Origin: Pseudomonas fluorescens
Lineage (GTDB): Bacteria > Pseudomonadota > Gammaproteobacteria > Pseudomonadales > Pseudomonadaceae
Assembly: GCF_902497855.1 (NCBI RefSeq)
Contig: NZ_CABVHU010000008.1
Span: 248,001 to 312,000, forward strand
Reading direction: 5' to 3'
Length of the DNA stretch: 64,000 bases
Shown here: in pieces, positions 43,036-53,173 of the stretch
Layout: the number at the start of each line of letters is the position of its first letter
Numbering within the stretch: the stretch's first letter is position 1
The notes under the pieces: generated by a model
Seen by the model: only the letters and a program-made list of their open reading frames with translations
Told to the model about the DNA's origin: nothing
The model's database searches: none
Translations under genes and position numbers: made by a program

Positions 43036-43070
43036 TAATGAGATTTATTATTAGATGATAATGAGAAGCA
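43036..43070 (-). promoter_or_regulatory. Candidate Fur box ahead of fagA
   Basis: AT-rich stretch with TAATGAGATTTATTATTAGA followed by TGATAATGAGAAGC; several NATAAT-like hexamers in the pattern of overlapping Fur sites. Position and downstream genes fit iron repression. Confidence 0.65.
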
Positions 43071-43099
43071 AAACAACCCCGCTGATGTACTCAGTCCAT

Positions 43100-43189
43100 T
43101 GTGGGAGCGAGCCTGCTCGCGAAGGCGGATTTACATTCAGCATTGATTTCGACTGACCTGACGTCTTCGCGAGCAGGCTCGCTCCCACA
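43100..43189. repeat. REP doublet, GCTCGCGA variant
   Basis: TGTGGGAGCGAGCCTGCTCG with CGAAG and its perfect 25-base inverted copy at 43165-43189. Same variant as the doublet at 21347. Confidence 0.92.
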
Positions 43190-43211
43190 GGGGGCCGCGC
43201 CAGACGCAAAA

Positions 43212-43247
43212 AAAAAGCGCGCCGCCCAATCGGGTAGCGCGCTTTTT
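43212..43247 (-). terminator. Terminator after pmbA
   Basis: AAAAAGCGCGC, a 14-base loop, GCGCGCTTTTT; the stem is 7 GC-rich pairs extended by A-T pairs. It begins 17 bases past the pmbA stop. Confidence 0.88.
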
Positions 43248-43264
43248 CTGTGTAACGGTCGGGT

Positions 43265-44611
43265 TTAGCTACCCGCGACGGTCATCCGCTCGATCAACAC
43301 CGACCCGGTGCGAATGTTGCTGCGCATCTCCAGATCATTACCCACCGCAACGATCTGCTTGAACATGTCGCGCATATTGCCAGCAATGGTCACTTCCTGG
43401 ACCGCAAACTGAATTTCGCCGTTTTCGACCCAGTACCCCGCCGCGCCCCGCGAGTAGTCACCAGTGACCATGTTCAAGCCTTGGCCCATCAGCTCAGTGA
43501 CCAACAAGCCACGGCCCATACGGCGTAGCAAAGCGGCCTGATCCTCGTCGCCATGGGTGACGAACAGGTTGTGCACGCCGCCGGCGTTGGCGGTGCTTGG
43601 CATGCCGAGCTTGCGACCGGAATAGGTGCCGAGGATGTAGGACACCAGCTCGCCTTTTTCGACGAACGGCTTGGCATAGGTCGCCAGGCCATCACCATCG
43701 AACGCCGCGCTGCCCAGCGCTCGCATCAAGTGCGGACGCTCATCGATGGTCAGCCATTCCGGGAACAGTTTCTGCCCCAGCGTGCCCTCGAGGAAGGACG
43801 ATTTGCGGTACAGGCTGCCGCCGGAAATCGCCGAGAGGAAACTGCCGAACAAACCACCGGCCAGCTCCGCGGAAAACAGCACCGGCACTTCGCAGGTGGG
43901 CACCGGACGCGCGCCGAGACGGCTCGCCGCCCGTTGCGCGGCATGCTGGCCAATGCTCACCGGGTCGGCCAGCAGGTTGCCCTGCCGGTTCACGTCGTAC
44001 CAGTAATCGCGCTGCATCTGGCCGTCGGCCTCGGCGATCATGACGCAGCTGAGGCTGTGGCGAGTCGATGCGTAGCCGCCGACAAACCCATGGCTGTTGC
44101 CGTACACGCGGCAACCCTGGTGGGTACTGAGGCTGGTGCCATCGGCGTTCTTGATCCGGCTGTCGGCGGCAAACGCCGCCGCTTCACAGGTCAAGGCCAT
44201 CTCGATGGCTTGTTCCGGGGTGATGTCCCACTGGTGGAACAGGTCGAAATCCTGCAGATCCCTGGCCATCAGCGCGGCATCGGCCAGGCCCGCGGCTTCG
44301 TCTTCCGAGGTGTGCTTGGCGATGGCCAACGCGGCGGCAACGGTTTCGCGAATCGCTTCAGGGCCACTGGCCGAAGTACTCGCCGAACCTTTGCGCTGGC
44401 CGACATACAGCGTGATGCCAAAACCCTGGTCGCGGTTGAATTCGACGGTTTCGACTTCACGCTGGCGCACGGTCGTGGACAGCCCCTGCTCCAGGGACAC
44501 CGCCACTTCACAGGCACTGGCGCCCTGGCGCTTGGCTTCAGCGATGATCTGCTCGACTTGTTCTTGCAGTGCCGGCAACGCTTGCGGGCCGACGCTTTCA
44601 ACTGCACTCAT
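43265..44611 (-). CDS. pmbA: TldE/PmbA subunit of the TldD-TldE metalloprotease
   Basis: 448 residues from the ATG at 44611 (GGAG seven bases upstream). PmbA/TldE fold with EVAVSLEQGLSTTVRQREVE at the start, LFSAELAGGLFGSFLSA in the middle and VENGEIQFAVQEVTIAGNM near the end. Unlike TldD it has no HExxH motif; it partners TldD, which is encoded 700 bases away. The complex degrades unfolded peptides and matures some ribosomally made peptides. Confidence 0.94.
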   Translation of the reverse strand: MSAVESVGPQALPALQEQVEQIIAEAKRQGASACEVAVSLEQGLSTTVRQREVETVEFNRDQGFGITLYVGQRKGSASTSASGPEAIRETVAAALAIAKHTSEDEAAGLADAALMARDLQDFDLFHQWDITPEQAIEMALTCEAAAFAADSRIKNADGTSLSTHQGCRVYGNSHGFVGGYASTRHSLSCVMIAEADGQMQRDYWYDVNRQGNLLADPVSIGQHAAQRAASRLGARPVPTCEVPVLFSAELAGGLFGSFLSAISGGSLYRKSSFLEGTLGQKLFPEWLTIDERPHLMRALGSAAFDGDGLATYAKPFVEKGELVSYILGTYSGRKLGMPSTANAGGVHNLFVTHGDEDQAALLRRMGRGLLVTELMGQGLNMVTGDYSRGAAGYWVENGEIQFAVQEVTIAGNMRDMFKQIVAVGNDLEMRSNIRTGSVLIERMTVAGS

Positions 44612-44719
44612 GCTGTTCTCCACTCAAATTCTGCTTTCGGTAAAGGCCTTCGAGCGACCGGGCCGGACAAGCGGCCCCCGACTGGTTATCATGGCGGCGT
44701 TTCTTTGCGGACGGCCACC

Positions 44720-45244
44720 ATGGTTGATTCTTACGACGACTCCCTCGATACGGGAGAAAAAAGCAAATCCCAGGTCAAACGCGAGCTGCATGCTCTGGTT
44801 GACCTCGGCGAGCGCCTTACAACGCTCAAGCCTGACTTGCTGGCAAAACTGCCGTTGACCGACGCCATGCGTCGGGCCCTGGCCGATGCGCCCAAGCACA
44901 CCGCGAATATCGCGCGTAAACGGCACCTCATGTTCATCGGCAAACTGATGCGCGATCAGGACACTGACGCCATTCTGACCCTGCTCGATCAACTCGATGC
45001 CTCCACTCGGCAGTACAACGAACGTTTCCATGGTCTGGAACGCTGGCGCGATCGCCTGATCGCGGGCGACGATGCAGTCCTGGAGAAGTTCGTGCTCGAC
45101 TACCCGGAAGCTGATCGTCAGCAATTGCGCTCCCTGATCCGTCAGGCCCAGCACGAACTGGCGACCAACAAGCCACCGGCATCGAGCCGTAAAATCTTCA
45201 AGTACATCCGTGAGCTGGACGAGACTCAACGCGGTTTGCGTTAA
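44720..45244 (+). CDS. darP: Ribosome-associated protein DarP (YjgA, DUF615)
   Basis: 174 residues from the ATG at 44720. An open frame runs upstream across pmbA antisense but is not coding. DUF615 core: KSKSQVKRELHALVDLGERL, RRALADAPKHTANIARKRHL and SSRKIFKYIRELDE. It helps large ribosomal subunit assembly. It stands alone on the plus strand between pmbA and tldD. Confidence 0.92.
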   Translation: MVDSYDDSLDTGEKSKSQVKRELHALVDLGERLTTLKPDLLAKLPLTDAMRRALADAPKHTANIARKRHLMFIGKLMRDQDTDAILTLLDQLDASTRQYNERFHGLERWRDRLIAGDDAVLEKFVLDYPEADRQQLRSLIRQAQHELATNKPPASSRKIFKYIRELDETQRGLR

Positions 45245-45252
45245 GTCCCTTC

Positions 45253-45295
45253 TCGGGTGAGTTGCCTCGCAACTCACCCGAAGCTTCACTTTTTC
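45253..45295 (+). terminator. Terminator after darP
   Basis: A perfect 13-bp stem TCGGGTGAGTTGC / GCAACTCACCCGA with loop CTC at 45253-45281, followed by a T run at 45290-45294, between convergent darP and tldD. Confidence 0.8.
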
Positions 45296-45304
45296 AAGAG
45301 CCCC

Positions 45305-46747
45305 TTACGATCCTGTGCCACCCACAGTGATCGCATCGATTTTCAGCGTTGGCTGGCCGACACCCACCGGCACCGACTGCCCATCCTTGCCACACGTTCC
45401 CACGCCGCTGTCCAGCGCCAGGTCGTTTCCGACCATCGACACCTTGCTCATGGCTTCCGGGCCGTTGCCGATCAACGTCGCGCCTTTGACCGGGGCGGTA
45501 ATCTTGCCGTCTTCGATCAGGTACGCCTCGCTGGTGGAGAACACGAACTTGCCGCTGGTGATGTCCACCTGGCCGCCGCCGAGGTTGGCGCAGTAGATGC
45601 CACGCTTCACCGAGGCGATGATTTCCGCCGGGTCGCTTTCGCCCGCCAGCATGTAGGTGTTGGTCATGCGCGGCATCGGCAGGTGCGCGTAGGATTCACG
45701 GCGACCGTTACCGGTGCGGGCGACGCCCATCAGGCGGGCATTGAGCTTGTCCTGCATGTAGCCTTTGAGCACGCCGTTTTCGATCAGCGTGGTGCACTCG
45801 GTCGGGGTGCCTTCATCGTCGACGCTCAGCGAACCGCGACGACCGGCCAGCGTGCCGTCATCGACGATGGTGCAGAGTTTGGAGGCCACCATCTCGCCCA
45901 TGCGCCCGCTGTAGGCGGAGCTGCCCTTGCGGTTGAAATCGCCTTCCAGACCGTGGCCCACCGCTTCGTGCAGCAATACGCCGGACCAGCCCGATCCCAG
46001 CACCACCGGCAAGGTACCGGCCGGCGCCGGAATGGCTTCAAGGTTGATCAGCGCCTGACGCAGTGCTTCACGGGCGTAGCCCATGGCGCGGTCTTCGCCG
46101 AGGAAATAACGATAGTCGGTACGCCCGCCACCACCATGACCGCCGCGCTCGCGACGACCGTTCTGCTCGACGATCACGCTGACGTTGAAACGCACCAGCG
46201 GCCGTACATCCGCCGCCAGGCCGCCGTCGGTGGACGCCACCAGGATACGTTCCCAAACGCCGGCCATGCTGACGGTCACTTGCTGGATGCGCGGATCGAG
46301 GGCGCGGGTCGCGACGTCGATGCGCTTGAGCAATTCGACTTTCTCGGCGCGGGTCAGCACTTCCAGCGGGTTGTCCGGCCCGTACAACTGGGCAACGTCC
46401 TGGGTGGTGAACGCCTGCACCGTGCCGTTCTGGCCGGCGCGGGAGATCGAACGTGCGGCGCGTGCCGCCGCCCCCAAGGCTTCCAGGGTGATGGCGTTGC
46501 TGTAGGCAAATCCGGTTTTTTCACCCGATTGCGCCCGCACGCCGACACCCTGGTCGAGGTTGAAACTGCCTTCCTTGACGATGCCGTCTTCCAGCGCCCA
46601 GGATTCGGAGATCTGCCCCTGGAAATACAGGTCGGCCGCATCGATGCCCGGACCGGCCAGGTCGCCGAGCACCCCTTGCAGGCTCTCGATCGTTACGCCA
46701 CCGGGCGCCAGGAGGTGTTCACTGACTGAGGACAACAACTCGCTCAT
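45305..46747 (-). CDS. tldD: Metalloprotease TldD
   Basis: 480 residues. Catalytic zinc motif HEAVGH (LLHEAVGHGLEGDFNRKGSS, about 263-268), preceded by the N-terminal domain with GRTDYRYFLGED and followed by LMGVARTGNGRRESYAHLPM. Acts with PmbA. The start follows the nitrilase-like gene stop by five bases. Confidence 0.95.
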   Translation of the reverse strand: MSELLSSVSEHLLAPGGVTIESLQGVLGDLAGPGIDAADLYFQGQISESWALEDGIVKEGSFNLDQGVGVRAQSGEKTGFAYSNAITLEALGAAARAARSISRAGQNGTVQAFTTQDVAQLYGPDNPLEVLTRAEKVELLKRIDVATRALDPRIQQVTVSMAGVWERILVASTDGGLAADVRPLVRFNVSVIVEQNGRRERGGHGGGGRTDYRYFLGEDRAMGYAREALRQALINLEAIPAPAGTLPVVLGSGWSGVLLHEAVGHGLEGDFNRKGSSAYSGRMGEMVASKLCTIVDDGTLAGRRGSLSVDDEGTPTECTTLIENGVLKGYMQDKLNARLMGVARTGNGRRESYAHLPMPRMTNTYMLAGESDPAEIIASVKRGIYCANLGGGQVDITSGKFVFSTSEAYLIEDGKITAPVKGATLIGNGPEAMSKVSMVGNDLALDSGVGTCGKDGQSVPVGVGQPTLKIDAITVGGTGS

Positions 46748-46752
46748 ATGTT

Positions 46753-47613
46753 TTACGCCTTAAATTCGTCGTTCCGGGCAGGTCGCTGTGCGCCCTGCGA
46801 GAAAAAGCGCCGGTGACTGGACACCGGCATCCGCGCCCTGATGGACGCCTGTTCGCTGCTATCGCGTTCGGCCAGCAGCACGGCCTCGCCTTGATCCTGT
46901 TGTGCCAGCACCCGCCCCCAGGGGTCGATGATTGCGGCATGCCCCCAGGTTTCCCGCGGCCCCGGATGGGTCCCACCCTGGGCGGCCGCGAGCACATAAC
47001 ATTGCGTCTCGATGGCCCGTGCGCGAATCAGCACCTCCCAATGGGCCGCGCCCGTCACCGCGGTAAAGGCCGACGGCGCGGTAATCAACTCCGCGCCGGC
47101 GGCACGCAATTCACTGTACAGCTCTGGAAATCGCAAGTCGTAACACACCGTCAGGCCGACTCGACCGACGGGCGTGTCCGCCACCACCACACCACTGCCA
47201 TAAGCATAGTCATCGGATTCGCGATAACGCCCACGATTATCCGCCACATCCACGTCGAACAAATGCAGCTTGTCGTAGCGCGCCACCGTTTCGCCGCGGT
47301 CGTTCACCAGCAACGAGCAGGCGTGCACTTTCGCCGTCGGTTGATCGACTGGCGGCAGCGGCAATGTGCCGGCCACTATCCATAAGCTGAGGTCGCGTGC
47401 GGTCTGTTTCAACCATGGCAGAATTGGCCCTTCGCCCGATGCTTCGGCGCGACCGATATCGGCAACGTCGCGGCGGCCCATGGCGGCGAAGTTTTCCGGC
47501 AGCACGGCCAGCTTTGCGCCACCGGTCGCCGCCTGCTCGAGCAGATGACGGGCCCGGGCCAGATTGGCCAGTACATCGCTCTGGCTGACCATTTGAATTA
47601 CCGCTACAGACAT
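46753..47613 (-). CDS. Nitrilase superfamily amidohydrolase (Nit1/omega-amidase type)
   Basis: 286 residues. Catalytic triad Glu40 (LAVLPENFAAMG), Lys115 (RYDKLHLFDVDV) and Cys157 (LTVCYDLRFPELY). The pattern FDVDVADNRGRYRESD fits the Nit branch, whose members repair deaminated glutathione. Cytoplasmic. Conserved position between yhdP and tldD. Confidence 0.88.
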   Translation of the reverse strand: MSVAVIQMVSQSDVLANLARARHLLEQAATGGAKLAVLPENFAAMGRRDVADIGRAEASGEGPILPWLKQTARDLSLWIVAGTLPLPPVDQPTAKVHACSLLVNDRGETVARYDKLHLFDVDVADNRGRYRESDDYAYGSGVVVADTPVGRVGLTVCYDLRFPELYSELRAAGAELITAPSAFTAVTGAAHWEVLIRARAIETQCYVLAAAQGGTHPGPRETWGHAAIIDPWGRVLAQQDQGEAVLLAERDSSEQASIRARMPVSSHRRFFSQGAQRPARNDEFKA

Positions 47614-47647
47614 GGTTTTTTCCTGCTCTGGAATTGACGCATACCTT

Positions 47648-47725
47648 TAGGAGCGAGGCTTGCCCGCGAAGGCGTTTTGCCTGACACACCGCGGTGTATC
47701 GGTTCGCGGGCAAGCCTCGCTCCTA
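47648..47725. repeat. REP doublet
   Basis: TAGGAGCGAGGCTTGCCCGC with GAA at 47648-47670, inverted at 47703-47725; a short 32-base spacer that itself holds CACACCGCGGTGT, a small palindrome. Confidence 0.9.
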
Positions 47726-47779
47726 CAGAGGGATTGCGTCGCTTCGGCCATGCTACTCCATCGAGCCAGGGCCGTGATT

Positions 47780-50700
47780 TCAAAAAGGCTTGTCGAAGGT
47801 GATTTTCGGATCTTTCCACGGCCCTTTGACGGTGTATTGCACGCTGGCAAAACGCGCCACGCGGTCACCGATCAGCTTGTCGATCAGGAACAGTGCCCCG
47901 CCGATGGCCGGTGCGCCAACGATCAGTGCGGCAATCGGCAAGTTGTTGGTCACCGGCAAGGTCACCAGCAACTTGGCATCCACCCTGTCCCCTACCAGAT
48001 CCAGGGTGCCGTTGAGTTCAATATTGCTCGACGGACCCGTCAGCCGGATCGGTTCACGGGTGACGTACACGCCATTGGTCGCCACCAGCAGCCCCTTGAC
48101 CCGGTCGTAGCTCAGGCCTTTGCCGAACAGGTCGGAGAAGTCCAGGCGCAGGCGGCGGCCGATGGAGTTGAAATTCAGCAGGCCGAACACCCGCAACGCC
48201 TGGGCGCTGCCCTCGACTTCAACAAACTGGCCTTTATTCAACGAGGCGTCGAGGGTTCCGGAGAAGCGCTTGGTGGCCAGCCAGGCTGGCGAACCCGGCC
48301 AGCGACCGTCGACGTCCATATGGAAATTTTCACTGGTGACGCTCGGTGCAAAGCCCCAGCCCTTGAGCACATCGGCGAGGTTCTTGCCGCTGGCCCGGCC
48401 CTTGAACCAGCTGCTGCTGGAACCGGGTACGCCTTCCCAGCCACCGCTACCTTGCAGGAGGATGCCCTTGAGGCCCAGGTCCAGGGTATTGAGCGCTATG
48501 CCCTTGGCGGTCGGACGCACTTTCAGCGACCAGCCGCCCACCAGATCCTGCCCCTGGAACAGTTGATTGATGGTGATATCCAGCGCCGGGATTTTCGTCG
48601 GGTCTACCGCGGCCAGCGGATCAGGCGAGTTTTCGTCCGCCAGCACCGTCGGATCCGGTGCCGGCAACCGCACGTATTGCAGATTGATCGCAATCGGCGC
48701 GGCTTTGGCATCGGGGAGGCTGGCGTGGCCCTTGACCTGCTGACTGTCGAGCTGCAGGGCCCACGCGTTCGGCTTGCGGTTCAATTGAACGGCAGCCTGG
48801 TCGAGGGTAGTACCGACACCGCTGAGCTTGCCGACCTTGAAATCCACGCTGCTGAGCAACTGTTTGGCGTTACCGCCCGGATCCTGGCCGGCGTATTTGT
48901 CCAGCAGGTCCTTCCACGGGCCGACATCCAGTTCCGCCAGCGCACCGCGCACCCGCAGGCCTTTGGCACCGGGCAGTACCGCATTGCCGCCACCGACGAT
49001 CAACTCACCGCGACCGTCGGCAAAATTGCCGGGCGGCGCCGCGAAGGTGAAGTTGGCCAGCTCGCCATGGTTGACCCAATAACGCCGCTCCGGACCTTGC
49101 AACGTCATACGGAAGGTAGTGTCACGTCCCACATCGGCAGCCAGGCCGAACGGCGCGGGCAAATCAAGCGTCACGCCCTTGAGACTGGAACTGACCATCA
49201 GTTGACTGTTATCACCCTCAAGATTCAATTGCAGCTGATAGGGAATCAAGCCGGACACGGGCAGCGGCTGGGTGACGCTCAACCAGTCCGTGAGTTTCTT
49301 GACCTCGACCTGACCCGAGGCGGCCACACGGGTCTTGAGGTTGCCCGGGCTGCCATCGGCGAAAATCTGGGCGCTGACCGGTTTGTCGAAGGCGCGGGCG
49401 GTGATGTTCTGCCCGCTCAAGCCCTTGGCGCTGTCGAAACGAAAATCGCCCTTGAGCTGGGTCAGCTCCAGGCTCGGCTCGGCCAGTTTCAGGCGCGCCT
49501 TGGCCGTCTTGAAATCGACGAGGATCTTCGGCTGTTCGCCTTTGGCCAACGGGATATCCAGTTTCAGCTTGCCCTGCAGATCACCCTCGCCTTCCCAACC
49601 GGCAAAGGTCTGGGCGGTGCCGATCGGTGCTTGTTGAAGAATCTTCAGGCCATCGCCCAACCCGCCAGCGAACGCGCCGTCGAGAAACAGGTGGCTGGTT
49701 TTACCGCTCGCGACGTGGGGAATATTGACGTAAATGTCGCGGACCTGGGTATCGAGCAACTGGCCCTTGCTGGCCAGGATGCGCACGCCGCTGTCTTCGA
49801 CGAACACGTCACCCGTGACCTTGCTGACATGTGGCCAGCCCGGCTGGAAGGCCAGCTCGGCATCGTGCACCTTGAAGAACAGGCTGATGCTGCGATCCGC
49901 GTCTGCCGCGCCTTTGTTCAGCGACCCCTGATACTGGAAAAAACCCTGGTCCACCGCGCCTTTGAGAATCGCCGTACGCAGCCATTCGTCCAGCGCCGGG
50001 CTGAGCATCCGCGGCAAGTACTTGGCGGTGTACTTGCCATCCCCATCCACCAGGCCGACCCGCAAGTCCATGTAGTCTTCCCGGGTGTGATCGAAATGCA
50101 GGCGGATCAGGAAATCGCCGGCGATCTTGCCCTCTTCGCCCAGCACCTTCAGGTAAGGCGCAATCAGGGTGAAGCCTTCTTTATCAAGCTTCCAGTTCAA
50201 GGTTGCGTTGGCCTGGAGGTATTGCCAGGGCTTGGCGAAGATCGGGTCCAGGTGCAGGGAAAAATCCTTGCTGTCCATGCGCAACTCACCGCGCCCAAGG
50301 TCACCGCTGATGCTGCCGCTGACGTTACGTGCCGCCGGAGCGCCGTGATAGGCGTCGAAGCCGACCCGGTCCAGGTTGGCGGCAAAGCTGAACTTGCTGT
50401 CGTCGGTGGCGTTGGGCCGGAAATCGATCAGTACATTGCGCAAACCACCGGTCACCTTCAGCCGCTCCACCGCCGTGGAAACACCTTGGGGCAGTGGCCC
50501 CAAAGCGTTCAGCAACGGGGTGAGCGCGGTGAGGTCGAGGCGGTCGGCCTGCAGATGCCAGAGCTCTTCAGTCTTGTCGGTGGCCGCGCTGCCCTTGAGT
50601 TGCAAACGCGACTCCCAGCGCGTCTCGCCAAGGTTCATGGCCAGGGAATCCAGGCTCGCGAGGAAGCCCTCGGCACTGCGTTGGAAATAACCGTTGAGCG

Positions 50701-51583
50701 CCAGATTGTTGATCTGGATCGGCTTGCGCTCGGCGTAGGCGCCCTTGAGTTGCGGCGCATTCAAACGCACTGCGGCGCTTTGCAGGGCGCCCTTGTTCCA
50801 GTTCAGCCAAAGCTCGCCACCCGCCTTGATCTCGGAGAAATTCCACTGCTGGGTCAATCGCTCCGGCAGCCATTTCGACCAGTCGCTTTGCGGCAGGCTC
50901 AGGTAGGCATCCGCCCCGCCGTCCTTCCACTCGCTGGCGCGAATACGCGTACGCAGACTCATGGCCATCGGCTGGCCATCGGGCAGGGTCAGGCGGGCGT
51001 CGAGTCGCTGACGGTAGGCGCCGGTTTTCAGATTCAAGCCGACGTAAGTCAGGGTCAGCGGTGGCTGATCCAGTGACTGCAAGGTGATCTGGCTGTCGAG
51101 TACCGACAGCTGCTGGACCCTTTGCATGCGATTGAGCAGCTGCTGCGGATCAAGCGGCTGATCCTGCTGTACCGGCAGACCTTCCAGGGTCCAGTGACCG
51201 TCTGCGCCTTCCTTGAGGCTGATCTTCAGGCCATTGAGTTCCAGGTGAGCGATGCTCACCTCCCGTGCCAGCAGGCTGGCCCAGAGATCCGGCACTGCGC
51301 GCACCTGATCCAGGCGCAGGGCATTGGCGCCCTCGCCGACCATCACGTCGTGAGCGAGCAGAATCGGCGCGAAGCCGCTCCAGTTGCCTTCCAGTTCGCC
51401 GATATGCAGTGGCATGCCCAAGGCAGCCGCCGCCTTGGTTTCGACTTCGGCCCGGTATTCGGCCACCAGGGGGGTCAATTCCCGGCCGAGACTGACATAG
51501 AGCGCCATCAGCACCAGGACCAACGCGCACAGGCCCAGACCCCAGCGGGTCAGTGCGGCCAGTATGCGTGTCAGACGGTCCAT
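47780..51583 (-). CDS. yhdP: AsmA-like protein YhdP, lipid transport across the envelope
   Basis: About 1267 residues from the ATG at 51583 (GGGAG upstream). An N-terminal membrane anchor (about 12-32) and a long periplasmic region of repeated beta strands, ending with DUF3971 and AsmA_2 regions (FGLLNFNSIGRRLRLDFSDL near 1150). YhdP, TamB and YdbH are thought to form hydrophobic bridges for phospholipid movement to the outer membrane. Second envelope lipid system in this window besides Mla. Between rng and the nitrilase-like gene. Confidence 0.92.
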   Translation of the reverse strand: MDRLTRILAALTRWGLGLCALVLVLMALYVSLGRELTPLVAEYRAEVETKAAAALGMPLHIGELEGNWSGFAPILLAHDVMVGEGANALRLDQVRAVPDLWASLLAREVSIAHLELNGLKISLKEGADGHWTLEGLPVQQDQPLDPQQLLNRMQRVQQLSVLDSQITLQSLDQPPLTLTYVGLNLKTGAYRQRLDARLTLPDGQPMAMSLRTRIRASEWKDGGADAYLSLPQSDWSKWLPERLTQQWNFSEIKAGGELWLNWNKGALQSAAVRLNAPQLKGAYAERKPIQINNLALNGYFQRSAEGFLASLDSLAMNLGETRWESRLQLKGSAATDKTEELWHLQADRLDLTALTPLLNALGPLPQGVSTAVERLKVTGGLRNVLIDFRPNATDDSKFSFAANLDRVGFDAYHGAPAARNVSGSISGDLGRGELRMDSKDFSLHLDPIFAKPWQYLQANATLNWKLDKEGFTLIAPYLKVLGEEGKIAGDFLIRLHFDHTREDYMDLRVGLVDGDGKYTAKYLPRMLSPALDEWLRTAILKGAVDQGFFQYQGSLNKGAADADRSISLFFKVHDAELAFQPGWPHVSKVTGDVFVEDSGVRILASKGQLLDTQVRDIYVNIPHVASGKTSHLFLDGAFAGGLGDGLKILQQAPIGTAQTFAGWEGEGDLQGKLKLDIPLAKGEQPKILVDFKTAKARLKLAEPSLELTQLKGDFRFDSAKGLSGQNITARAFDKPVSAQIFADGSPGNLKTRVAASGQVEVKKLTDWLSVTQPLPVSGLIPYQLQLNLEGDNSQLMVSSSLKGVTLDLPAPFGLAADVGRDTTFRMTLQGPERRYWVNHGELANFTFAAPPGNFADGRGELIVGGGNAVLPGAKGLRVRGALAELDVGPWKDLLDKYAGQDPGGNAKQLLSSVDFKVGKLSGVGTTLDQAAVQLNRKPNAWALQLDSQQVKGHASLPDAKAAPIAINLQYVRLPAPDPTVLADENSPDPLAAVDPTKIPALDITINQLFQGQDLVGGWSLKVRPTAKGIALNTLDLGLKGILLQGSGGWEGVPGSSSSWFKGRASGKNLADVLKGWGFAPSVTSENFHMDVDGRWPGSPAWLATKRFSGTLDASLNKGQFVEVEGSAQALRVFGLLNFNSIGRRLRLDFSDLFGKGLSYDRVKGLLVATNGVYVTREPIRLTGPSSNIELNGTLDLVGDRVDAKLLVTLPVTNNLPIAALIVGAPAIGGALFLIDKLIGDRVARFASVQYTVKGPWKDPKITFDKPF

Positions 51584-51658
51584 GTCAGTTGGCTCCCATG
51601 GCGGTAACAATGCAAAAAGCTGAGGCCAGCTGTTCTAGTCGGGTTGAAACACAGCGAT

Positions 51659-53116
51659 TCAGAGCAGCACCACGTCGTATTGTTCCTGGGAATACATGGT
51701 CTCCACCTGGAACCGAATGGTGCGCCCGATAAAACCTTCCAGCTCAGCCACATTGCCCGATTCCTCATCGAGCAAACGGTCGACGACTTTCTGGTTGGCC
51801 AATACACGATAGCCTTCGGCCTGATAGGCGCGCGCCTCGCGGAGGATTTCGCGGAAAATTTCGTAGCAAACGGTTTCCGGCGTCTTCAGCTTGCCGCGGC
51901 CCTGGCAGCTGCTGCAGGGTTCGCACAGCACTTGCTCCAGGCTTTCGCGGGTGCGCTTGCGGGTCATCTGCACCAGGCCCAACTCGGTGATACCGATGAT
52001 GTTGGTCTTGGCGTGATCGCGCTCCAGCTGTTTCTCCAGGGTGCGCAGCACCTGACGCTGGTGCTCTTCGTCTTCCATGTCGATGAAGTCAATGATGATG
52101 ATCCCGCCCAGATTGCGCAGGCGCAGCTGACGGGCAATAGCGGTTGCAGCTTCGAGGTTGGTCTTGAAGATGGTTTCTTCGAGGTTGCGATGACCGACGA
52201 AGGCCCCGGTGTTGACGTCAATGGTGCTCATGGCTTCCGCCGGATCCACCACCAGGTAGCCGCCGGACTTGAGCGGCACTTTACGCTCGAGGGCTTTCTG
52301 GATTTCGTCCTCGACGCCGTACAGGTCGAAGATCGGCCGCTCGCCGGGGTAATGCTCCAGACGATCGGCGATTTCCGGCATCAGTTCGGCGACGAATTGC
52401 GTGGTTTTCTGAAAGGTTTCGCGGGAATCGATGCGGATCTTCTCGATCTTCGGGCTGACCAGGTCACGCAAGGTACGCAACGCCAGGCCGAGGTCTTCGT
52501 AGATCACACTCGGCGCGCTGATGGTCTTGATCTGGTCGTTGATCTGGTCCCAGAGCCTGCGCAGGTAGCGGATGTCCATGAGGATTTCATCCGCGCCGGC
52601 ACCCTCGGCGGCGGTGCGCAGGATGAACCCACCGGCTTCCTTGATGCCCTCCGCGGCCACACAATCGGTGACCACTTGCTTGAGGCGATCGCGCTCGGCT
52701 TCGTCTTCGATCTTCAGCGAAATGCCAACGTGGGCAGTGCGCGGCATGTACACCAGATAGCGCGATGGAATCGACAGCTGAGTCGTCAGGCGTGCGCCTT
52801 TGGAACCGATCGGGTCCTTGGTGACTTGCACCACCAGGCTCTGGCCTTCATGGACCAGCGCACTGATGCTCTCGACCGTCGGGCCTTCGCGCAGGGAAAT
52901 TTCCGAGGCGTGAATGAATGCTGCGCGGTCCAGGCCGATGTCGACGAAAGCCGCCTGCATGCCGGGCAATACCCGCACGACCTTGCCTTTGTAAATGTTG
53001 CCGACGATGCCGCGCTTTTGCGTGCGTTCGACGTGAACCTCTTGCAGGACACCGTTTTCAACCACCGCCACGCGCGATTCCATCGGCGTGATGTTGATCA
53101 GGATCTCTTCACTCAT
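51659..53116 (-). CDS. rng: Ribonuclease G
   Basis: 485 residues from the ATG at 53116. S1 domain (GNIYKGKVVRVLPGMQAAFV), catalytic acidic residues in GGIIIIDFIDMEDEEHQRQV (about 296-315) and the zinc-link CEPCSSCQGRGK (about 397-408). It processes the 5' end of 16S rRNA and some mRNAs. Shorter than RNase E, lacking the scaffold tail. Confidence 0.95.
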   Translation of the reverse strand: MSEEILINITPMESRVAVVENGVLQEVHVERTQKRGIVGNIYKGKVVRVLPGMQAAFVDIGLDRAAFIHASEISLREGPTVESISALVHEGQSLVVQVTKDPIGSKGARLTTQLSIPSRYLVYMPRTAHVGISLKIEDEAERDRLKQVVTDCVAAEGIKEAGGFILRTAAEGAGADEILMDIRYLRRLWDQINDQIKTISAPSVIYEDLGLALRTLRDLVSPKIEKIRIDSRETFQKTTQFVAELMPEIADRLEHYPGERPIFDLYGVEDEIQKALERKVPLKSGGYLVVDPAEAMSTIDVNTGAFVGHRNLEETIFKTNLEAATAIARQLRLRNLGGIIIIDFIDMEDEEHQRQVLRTLEKQLERDHAKTNIIGITELGLVQMTRKRTRESLEQVLCEPCSSCQGRGKLKTPETVCYEIFREILREARAYQAEGYRVLANQKVVDRLLDEESGNVAELEGFIGRTIRFQVETMYSQEQYDVVLL

Positions 53117-53173
53117 GGCAGGGTCTCGTTCAGGCATATTCACGATAATGGCCGCATCTTGTCAGTACGGCGC

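Noticed and set aside
43553..44719. Extension of darP upstream across pmbA
   Set aside because: The frame is open only because pmbA antisense lacks stops. DUF615 homology begins at the ATG at 44720.
47660..51076. Plus-strand open frame of more than 1100 codons opposite yhdP
   Set aside because: Antisense shadow; it begins inside a REP doublet and has no recognisable domain.
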